64,000 nucleotides of DNA from Byssothecium circinans (Eukaryota > Ascomycota > Dothideomycetes > Pleosporales > Massarinaceae): contig ML976981.1 in assembly GCA_010015675.1 (NCBI GenBank), forward strand, positions 225,071 to 289,070. The letters run 5' to 3'. The position numbers were made by a program, and so were the translations under genes. The notes under the pieces are model-generated. The model saw only the letters and a list, made by a program, of their open reading frames with translations. It had not been told where the DNA came from and made no database searches. Position 1 is the first letter of the stretch; every line of letters begins with the position of its first letter. Shown here one piece after another: positions 56,416-64,000 of this stretch.

Positions 56416-58350
56416 ATGGCCGAGGGGGACTACAGCCTTCCCCCACAGGGCTTCTCGTCCAATTATATCCCTTGCCCTGCGCTCTTCCCTTCAATCACCC
56501 CATTCGACACCGCTCCTGCACCCGAGGAAGACAACAACCACCAATTCTCTTCACACTTCCCGCCAGGCTTTCCCTTCGATGCAGGATTCCCAGCGGAAGC
56601 GGACCTCCTATCAGACGCCGTTCCGGCAGCCGAGGAAGCCAACGCCAACCCTACTGCCACCATTGCTACCATCCCAACCCGCGATTCCGGTGTCGACCTG
56701 TCCAACAGTTGGGCAGACGGCAAAGACAGCGCTTTCAGTCCATTCTTCCATCATGACTCCGACAGGTCGCAGTCTTCCACTATCACCAACTCGGTCTCGC
56801 CGTCCATCTTCAGCACCAGCCAGTCGCCGCTCTTCCAACCGCCCCGCTCGGAGAGCCCGCGGGCTACTAGCTCCGATTTTGTGCCTCAGCAGGAACCGAC
56901 CCCGTCCGCAATCATGATCCCGCAGCTGGAGGACCCCAAGGTTGTCCACATGGAAGTCGAAAATTACAAGGTCCGAACGGAGAAACAGGTCAAAATCGGC
57001 TTGACCTTCGACCACCTCAACTACGACTATCTTCGCTTTCCGCGGCAGTGTATATCAAAGCCCAAACAGTTTGCCAATGAGGAGGAGAAAGCGAACGTTG
57101 AAGGCAAGAACATCCTAGAGATGCAGCTTAAGCTTGTCCTTGCAACCGCCGTCGAGAGTCCCCGGGATAAGCATCGAGCTCTGCTTCGTGCCGCAGGCCT
57201 TGAGCCGATGCCGAAGCGGGATCCCGATACTGATGTTTTCGATATGGACAAGGATGACCCGAGGCGGCCGGAGAACGGTGCCGAAGTAGTCATCTGCAAT
57301 AGCTGTAGAGTGCGCGAGGGAAAGCGCTTCAACCGCAAGAAAAAACAGGGTCCCGAAGACATCGAATTCTACAAGCACGAATACGAACGCGTCATCATGA
57401 TCAACGAGAGGGAATACAAACAGTTTGGAAATGCGCAAACTAAGAAATCCGACGGAAAACTGTCATCGGCCGCCAAAACCATCGACTTCTTTTTGCGGAT
57501 AGTGTGTTACGGCCGCCATCAAGAAAAGGTCCCTCAGGGCTACCGCATCATCTTAACCTTCTTCGATCCTCCAACGGGAAAGATGGTTGCACAGCACCTA
57601 TCGGACGTCTTCAAAGTCGCCGACGATCACAAAGATCGACTCAAGCTTTCTGATGACGAAGCCTCCCCAAGTCAGGACGCTACCGCTAGCCAGCGTATTA
57701 CCCAGATGGGCATGCCAACTGCCCTTCCGCGGTATGCGACGTACCCCCCGCAAGGCATCATCATACCCAACTACCAGCACCAGCAGTATCCGCAGTATCT
57801 CCAAGAGAATGCTTTCTCTGGGACTGTCAACTACCAACAGCCTTCTACGTTAATGGGTCACAGCTACCCGAACGCCCTCTCGCTGCCGATCGACACGAAC
57901 ATGCAGGGACAGCACCCAGCGCACATGCCCGTGGTACCTCAGCAGGCTCATCACATGCAGCAACTGTCGCCGACAATGATCAACCACGCCTCATTCCAGC
58001 AGCAGCATAACCACTACTACGGCTACCAAGACACGCCTTTGGTGAGCCCCATGATGCAGATGAGCATGGAGTCACAGATTCCGCGCCCGCACTCGTTGGA
58101 AGCCTTCTTCAGCTTCCGACCTGAAAGCACTACTCAGTTCTCGAACGCCCACAGCTTCGCGTCGGCGCCTGCATCTGGCATGACCACTCCGGCCAGCCTT
58201 TCTCGCCCTGCCTCGCCGACGTGGGAGCAAGGCCCGAGCTACAAGAGGAACAGAAACAGTCATCACCGTTTCCTCCTCGGCGGCGAGGATGAGGACGCTG
58301 GACAGAACTTCAACGGCGCCGGTCCTGGCCAGACTTACTACGGCTACTAG
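56416..58350 (+). CDS. Mga2/Spt23-like transcription factor lacking ankyrin and membrane anchor
   Basis: 644 residues, single exon; the start has a strong CACCATGG context and follows a CT-rich leader. A disordered Ser/Pro-rich N-terminus (about 1-170) precedes a Rel/IPT-type DNA-binding-like region matching the N-terminal half of Mga2/Spt23: VRTEKQVKIGLTFDHL, LRFPRQCISKPKQF, VVICNSCRVREGKRFNRKKK (Cys-x2-Cys with basic run), IDFFLRIVCYGRHQEKVPQG and VFKVADDHKDRLK. Mga2 and Spt23 then carry an IPT domain, ankyrin repeats and a C-terminal membrane segment; this protein has none of these and ends in a Gln/His/Tyr/Met-rich tail with a basic patch (SYKRNRNSHHRF). It is therefore probably a soluble nuclear factor. 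Target genes are unknown. Confidence 0.82.
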   Translation: MAEGDYSLPPQGFSSNYIPCPALFPSITPFDTAPAPEEDNNHQFSSHFPPGFPFDAGFPAEADLLSDAVPAAEEANANPTATIATIPTRDSGVDLSNSWADGKDSAFSPFFHHDSDRSQSSTITNSVSPSIFSTSQSPLFQPPRSESPRATSSDFVPQQEPTPSAIMIPQLEDPKVVHMEVENYKVRTEKQVKIGLTFDHLNYDYLRFPRQCISKPKQFANEEEKANVEGKNILEMQLKLVLATAVESPRDKHRALLRAAGLEPMPKRDPDTDVFDMDKDDPRRPENGAEVVICNSCRVREGKRFNRKKKQGPEDIEFYKHEYERVIMINEREYKQFGNAQTKKSDGKLSSAAKTIDFFLRIVCYGRHQEKVPQGYRIILTFFDPPTGKMVAQHLSDVFKVADDHKDRLKLSDDEASPSQDATASQRITQMGMPTALPRYATYPPQGIIIPNYQHQQYPQYLQENAFSGTVNYQQPSTLMGHSYPNALSLPIDTNMQGQHPAHMPVVPQQAHHMQQLSPTMINHASFQQQHNHYYGYQDTPLVSPMMQMSMESQIPRPHSLEAFFSFRPESTTQFSNAHSFASAPASGMTTPASLSRPASPTWEQGPSYKRNRNSHHRFLLGGEDEDAGQNFNGAGPGQTYYGY

Positions 58351-61300
58351 ACCCCCGAGTCTGGCTTTCCTTTCTGTGCATGATTCACGAGCATGAGTTG
58401 GTGGGGACACCTTCTCGATCGGCATTTTACGCCCAAGACGAGACGAAACGTTAACGATAATTATACCACTAGAACTGGGATGGTGGCACATGCAGTCGGC
58501 CCTTTGCTATTTTTTTCATTTCGCTTCCTTGTACCAATGGGCCCAGGAATGGCTGGGCATTTCCCTTCACCTGATCTGTTATACTGATTGTTATGATGGG
58601 CTGGATCTCTGTTTGACTTTCTCTGATAGACGGCTTTGCCTGTTTCTTCTACTGTATTCTCTTTCGTACGCCTACGCGCTCTTGGTCGCAATATGAACTT
58701 TTTAATACACAACGCCTCAAATCATTGTCCGGTCTAGAGGAGATCAACAGCTACACGATACGTTCTAGGCGCCCCCTTCTGTTCTTTATTTGGTGAGGTT
58801 TGCAGGCGTACTGTTGGAGGGCGATAGTTGGAGTCTGGGAGGCCTGTTTGGATATACTCAAACATCAGGAGGAGCTCGCTGCCATGGCGATCGCAGCCGC
58901 ATCATCAAAAGGAGAAGAGCGTGGGATATATATACAGTCAGCACTGACTCCTATGGTCTCTGCTCCCGTCTTTTGCATAGCCCTTGCTCCTCAATAGAAA
59001 ACTTCAAAACTCTACGCGGGCTTTTGGTCCTCTCGGTTTGTGATGCTGGACGCTTGCTGCCCCTCCAACAATTCCCCGCGGCCTTCCAATTCGCTGCGAC
59101 ATGACTTGCCATCTCCGACCCCCCTGCATGCATGCTTTAATCTAACGTGCAGTATCGCGTTCCGTTCTTCCTACATACATTGAGATATGATATTGATCTG
59201 CAGCTATATTTGTATCTGTTTACTAACGCCAACGCCAACACTGATACCAACACCAACACCAACATGTACCTCACTTTCACTTTCACGTATGCTTTCAAGG
59301 CACAGGCACAGGTACAGGTACCGGCACAGCACGGCACGGCACGGCAAGCGGGCACAGCGGCCGGACAGGCACACAGCAATACCAGGGCAGGGGCAGACTG
59401 ACGGGAGTGAGGAGCAGGAACAGGAGCAAAGGCCTTCCTTCGCCTTCACCTTCGCCTTCGCCATCGTCGCAATTAAAACGATTTTTCACTGAAGCACACG
59501 CACAAGGTTTGATTACAGTGACGGAACATCATCTATGGGCACTTCCCTCCCTCCCTCAAATATCACTTTTCCCCTATCCTCAATGCCCTCAGTCGCCGTC
59601 ACAGTAAACTACAGGTACTGTTCTCGACCTCACTGCATGTAGCAAAGTCACTGTTGCTGGCTACTACACCCACACCCTCTCCTCTTCTCTCTATCGCATT
59701 CTGCGTTCTTCCTAGCCCCGAGGAAAGACGGGACGAGACGGGAAGAGACGGAATCAAGCGTCGATTGGATGGCTAAGTATAGCCCCACTCTTCCTCTTCC
59801 TGTTCCTTTCTCCCTTCACCCTTCGCCCTCCTCGTTCTATCCCCTATCCCGCTTCCGACCGACCGACCGACCGACCGACTTCCGGTTCCCCATCATCATG
59901 TGTTTTTCTTTTGATTATGGTATCATGTATCATTCGTCTGTGCAGCTTGGAACGTGACTACCGCCAGGCATATACCTTCAAAAGTACAGTGGTATACCTC
60001 TAGCCGCAGGAAGAGGAAGTACACTAGATAGATAGATAGACGATGGCTATATTTTCCACGGGAGCTCCCGCAACGTGATCGATCCTTCGATTGGGTTTTC
60101 TGGAGGAGAAAGTTTCATGACTGAATGGAGGTTGAATCTTTAGCATTCTTTCCAGTCAAGTATAGTAAATATATATGTAGGTACGGGACCGCTGCCGCGA
60201 ACAAAAAGGAAGTTGGGGGTTCAGCGGTCGAACTGTCGAGCTGTCTGTGAAGATATCAAGCCTCAAACCTGCTAAGCAAGCTCGTGCCGGCAGACTGAGG
60301 GTTTCTTTCTTTCTAGACGGTGTCGACTTGGACAATACGAAACGAACTAAGCAAAAACAAATATCCATTTCCTCTAACCCCACCAGTTTGACGGAACAGT
60401 ATCTTGCCGACAACAACAACAACGACAACAACAACAATAACCAGTTCCTTTAAAAAAGAGAAGAAAAAGGAACGATAAATCGTGGAGGCTGCGATGCTGG
60501 GGATGGTGAGGAAGTCGGCTAAAAGGGGTGGAGGAGATGGTTTGGAAGTTTTTGGTATGGGAGGACCGGTTCTACTTCAACTTCAACTTCAACTTTTGCT
60601 TTTGCTTTTGCTTTTGCTTTTGCTTTTGATTTTGCTTTGTACAGCGTGTATTTCCGCTGGCGCTTGCCTGGTCGGCGCAGAGAGTCCTCTTCATAAGCGG
60701 CACTTTCAAGACAAGGCAAGCAGTTTTCTTCAAGGGGGTTTTGGGGATATATCTCACTTGGTATACGTGTACGTGTGTGGTTGTGGTTGCGTGAGTTAAG
60801 TCGCCATCGCTGGCCTTCATGTACTTTCTGTTAGAGAGAAATCTCCGTCGGGCAGAAACAAGTATGAATCAAACGTTCCCTCACCACAGCGAGGATCTCT
60901 TTTGCTCGTGTTTGGAAACTATCAATCGATCTGTGCAACATCCACCGCCAAAAGAAGAACCCAGCTATCTAATACTTCAGCATCTACCTTGGCGCACATG
61001 AAGTCAATTAGTAGCAAGTAATAGGCCTTCCACTCCTTTCCTTCCCCTCCCCTCCCTCCACTCTCTCTACCTCTTCTATAACCACAGCTTTCTGGAACCA
61101 TACACGTCACAAAGCGGAAGAAACTAAAACAGATGCATCTTCATCTTCATCCTCATCTATCCGACCTTGCAGATGCGGCCTATACAGGCACCCTTGGGAA
61201 GAGGATAGATGTGAGTATATATACGTGTATGTGTGGCTGTATTTCAAAAAAAAAAAAAAACCAGCAAGCCTGCAGCGTTGAACAACTCTCCCTCTCCCTC

Positions 61301-61828
61301 TCCGTACCCAACCCCGTCCACCTCTACCCAAAACAAACACCAACACCTTCCCATCTCACGCGTCCCACTCAGTGCTCCATCCCATCCAATAAATACCTCA
61401 CTCGCGTATCATAACCTCTGGCTTTATACCTATCCCGCCAACGATGCCCTCGTTGGCGTCCAAACGCCCGTCCATGCCTCTCATATACGCAGACACGATG
61501 TGCCTGCACAAAATCCGCTCTGGTGATAAACAGTAAAACAACGTGCTGCATGCTGCATGCATGTATGTACATGGGTACAAGGGAGACGTGCATGGTATAC
61601 GAACGAGGCTTGCAGAATGCATGGAAAGGGGGCGGCTTGGATGCAGCTCGCTCGATAAAAGGTGCGGTGGGCGGGCCTACCTCCATGTATGCAGGTAGAT
61701 AGCTACTATATCTGTGGCAGCCTTTACCAATAGCGGGGATTATCTTTTTTTTCTCGTGCTTCGTGGGCTAGAATGCTGTGCCTTAATATATGATTTAGTG
61801 GTTACAAGAACTGCGACCCTCGAGACTG
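58351..61828. other. Microsatellite-rich intergenic region
   Basis: 3.5 kb between two 3' ends with no convincing gene. Simple repeats: CGAC at 59857-59880, CAACAA near 60407-60440, TTTTGC hexamers at about 60594-60640, poly-A at 61246-61260, GATA near 60027-60040 and GGCACAGG/GGCAC runs near 59300-59345. Confidence 0.6.
60571..60645 (+). repeat. Hexanucleotide arrays CAACTT then TTTTGC
   Basis: About four CAACTT units pass into about seven TTTTGC units, the last one changed to TTTTGA. Confidence 0.85.
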
Positions 61829-63750
61829 CTATCCCGCCGCACTAGCCTTCGGATATTCCTCAAAACTCCCAACAGAGCTATCAGCCTCCTCTTTCGCGCG
61901 GAGCTGCTCCTGCCATTCGTCTTCTGCCTGCGCGTATGTGTTTTCGAAGGCTTGAGATTGACCGGCGTGGAAGAGGAGGGGTGCGCGTTTGAGTTGGGCG
62001 GCTTCTTGGGTGACGAGGATGTGCTTGACGGTTGAGCCTTCAACAGACCGTCAGTTTCCTCCTTGGTAAAAGGAGAAGAGTAAACATACCTGGGGTCTCA
62101 AACTTGGAGCTCAGAAGCAGGCGTTCCATGACAGCTTTCAAACCGCGTGCACCAGTGCCCATCGCATTCGCCTTCTTCGCTATTTCGCGCAACGAGGCGC
62201 TTGTGAAGCGCAAATCGATGCCGTCGGCAAGGAAGAGGGCGGTTTCTTGTCTGATGAGGCTGTTCTTTGGCTCTGTGAGGACGCGAACGAGCGCTTCTTC
62301 GTCGAGCGCGGATACGGCGCACACGTTGGGTATGCGTCCAATGAGCTCGGGGATCATGCCATATGTCCGCAGGTCGGACGGCTCGGCGTAATTCAGTACG
62401 TTGTATTCTTCTTCTCGATACTTGCTCTGGCCAGCGTACGCGACGGGGGCTTCTGGCTCGATTGGGATGTAGATGGGCATATCTTTGCTGAAGGCGACGA
62501 CGTCTGCATCACTTAGTATAGTGTCGTGTTTGCCCGATTCGGGTTGCGATGCTCTGATCCGAGCACCGAAACCTAGGCCACCTTTGGCTTTGCGGTTTAG
62601 TACTATCTTCTCTAAGCCGACAAATGCGCCTGTACAGATGAAAAGGATGTTGTCGGTCCTGACGTTGACGACTTCTGGCTTGCCGCCTGGTGACAAGGAA
62701 CCAGATCCTGAGACTGGGCTTCTAGGGCCGTCCAAGGGATTGCTAGATGAGAAGCCTGAAGAAGCTCCAGATAGGTTGGGGGACTTGGAGCTGGTACTAC
62801 TGCGCTCTGCCTTTACCGATATCTGGAGAGTGGTGCCCTCGATGATTTTTAAAAGGGATTGCTGGACGCCTTCGCCGCCAACGTCTTTTCCGTGGGCAAC
62901 CTTGACGCCGGCTATCTTGTCAATCTCATCTAGGACGATGATACCGCGCTCTGCGGCATCTACATCGTAGTTTGCAGCAGCGAGCAGCCGTGCTACACAG
63001 CTCTCTGCGTCTTCTCCAATGTACCCCGACTGCGTAAACGGGGTACAGTCCGACGTGCTGTATGGCACATGAAGCGCCCACGCTAGTATCTTTGTCATCA
63101 ACGTCTTGCCACATCCCGTAGGCCCGAGCATAAGAACGTTTGACTTTTCGATTTGTAGCCGACTCATGTCTTGTATAGATTGCGGATCGAGCGGTGGCGG
63201 GGCGCGGGACGAAACTACGTACATATCCGGCTGCTGCCCTTCGTTCTCATCTTCTGCACACTTAGTCTGGACTGCCTAATGAGAAGCGATTCGCAAAGAA
63301 GGGCATTGCATGAGCTAGGAAAGGAGGGCTGAGGCTACCTTCAACAGCATGTCGACGTGCCATGGCCTGACGCTGTCTCTGCTCCTCAAGCCGGGCCTCC
63401 TTCTGTTCCTGAGCTTCCAGCTCCCGTATCCTCAAGTAATGGCCATACACAGCCGCGGAAATCACCGTTTTCGCATAGTCCTGGCCGACGACAAACTGGT
63501 CCAGATGTTCTTTCAGCTTCCGAGGCGTGATTCCGCGGACGCCTGAGCGCGATCCGCGTCCCAGCGGCCCTCGAATAGGCTGGTCGGGGTCGTGGGAGCC
63601 TTCAAAGCCTTTTCCGAAGCATTCTGAACTACGGTGCTCCGACTGTCGCTGGCATGATGTAGAGAAAGCACGGCGGCCGATGCTAGCAAGCGCGAGGTAG
63701 GACGCCTTCGCCTGCGGGGAGACGCTGAGGATAAACGTTCGAGACGTCAT
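61829..63750 (-). CDS. MCX1: Mitochondrial ClpX-type AAA+ unfoldase
   Basis: Mitochondrial matrix unfoldase, 594 residues, exons 63339-63750, 62090-63253 and 61829-62037 (introns 85 and 52 nt). The N-terminus is a basic presequence ([20 protein letters not shown]...[10 protein letters not shown]). [20 protein letters not shown] is the ClpX N-terminal AAA entry; there is no zinc-binding domain, as in yeast Mcx1. Walker A is [10 protein letters not shown], the pore loop region GYIGEDAES, Walker [11 protein letters not shown], sensor 1 [11 protein letters not shown], arginine finger region PELIGRIP, sensor 2 [14 protein letters not shown] Ser/Pro-rich insert (about 60 residues, [10 protein letters not shown]...LSPGGK) sits between Walker B and sensor 1. 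The last exon codes a 69-residue tail. The organism-wide presence of ClpP was not checked. Confidence 0.93.
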
Positions 63751-64000
63751 GATAGGTGGATGTTAAGGTGGCAGCAAGCTCACATTGTGAGACCCGGAGC
63801 TCAGACCGTACTGGCGGTTCGCAGAGGCACAAGGCGCATGGAGGCGATGTTGTGGTGGTAATGATGGTGGTTAGTGGTAGAGGCTCCGCACTGCCGGCGC
63901 GGATACGCGGGTACGCGGGTACGCGGGGTAGCCCCAGAAATAGTCCACTACAGCATCGAGCATCGACCATTGACCAAGACATCACTCATGCGATTGTCTC
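63751..64000. other. Promoter of the ClpX gene, window end
   Basis: A tandem GCGGGTAC array lies at about 63900-63927. No gene seen. Confidence 0.4.

Overview
The window is nuclear DNA of a filamentous ascomycete. Genes are split by short introns (mostly 44-110 nt, GT...AG), one gene carries a Zn(II)2Cys6 cluster, a lone 5S rRNA gene sits between protein genes, and decayed transposon copies are present. Gene content (HeLo-like/DUF7580 protein, NRPS-like reductase, Mga2/Spt23-like factor) suits a dothideomycete, possibly Pleosporales; that placement is inference. All spliced models below were checked by hand for frame and phase.

Region 1 (0-9.3 kb) is accessory metabolism: an aldo/keto reductase broken by one base, a Zn2Cys6 regulator bracketed by decayed direct repeats, and a divergent pair made of a Gfo/Idh/MocA dehydrogenase and an MFS sugar transporter. 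The shared promoter of that pair holds four CACGTG boxes and a 131-bp MITE.

Region 2 (10.7-24 kb) starts with the endocytic scaffold Ede1. It continues with a candidate secondary-metabolism locus: an A-T-R NRPS-like reductase whose C-terminus continues into a gluconokinase-like domain, a divergent MFS transporter of the anion:cation symporter type, and a DAO-type FAD oxidoreductase. Four single-base frame breaks fall in the reductase, the FAD enzyme and the aldo/keto reductase, and none in the housekeeping genes.

Region 3 (24-34.3 kb) is a housekeeping block: a WW-domain protein, COG1, CDC123, CWC21 and the Na+/phosphate symporter PHO89, which has a 12-bp GCCCACGTGGGC palindrome upstream.

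Region 4 (34.3-45 kb) is gene-poor, AT-richer and repeat-marked. It holds a candidate small secreted protein, a 511-bp TIR element, a 5S rRNA gene, and a head-to-head pair of accessory genes: a 296-aa unknown and a 953-aa HeLo-like/DUF7580 protein. Region 5 (45-64 kb) holds an unknown protein with STLLxPSSP repeats, RNase H2 subunit A, eIF2D, a stand-alone Mga2/Spt23-like factor behind a 5.7-kb gene-free stretch, a microsatellite-rich spacer, and mitochondrial ClpX.
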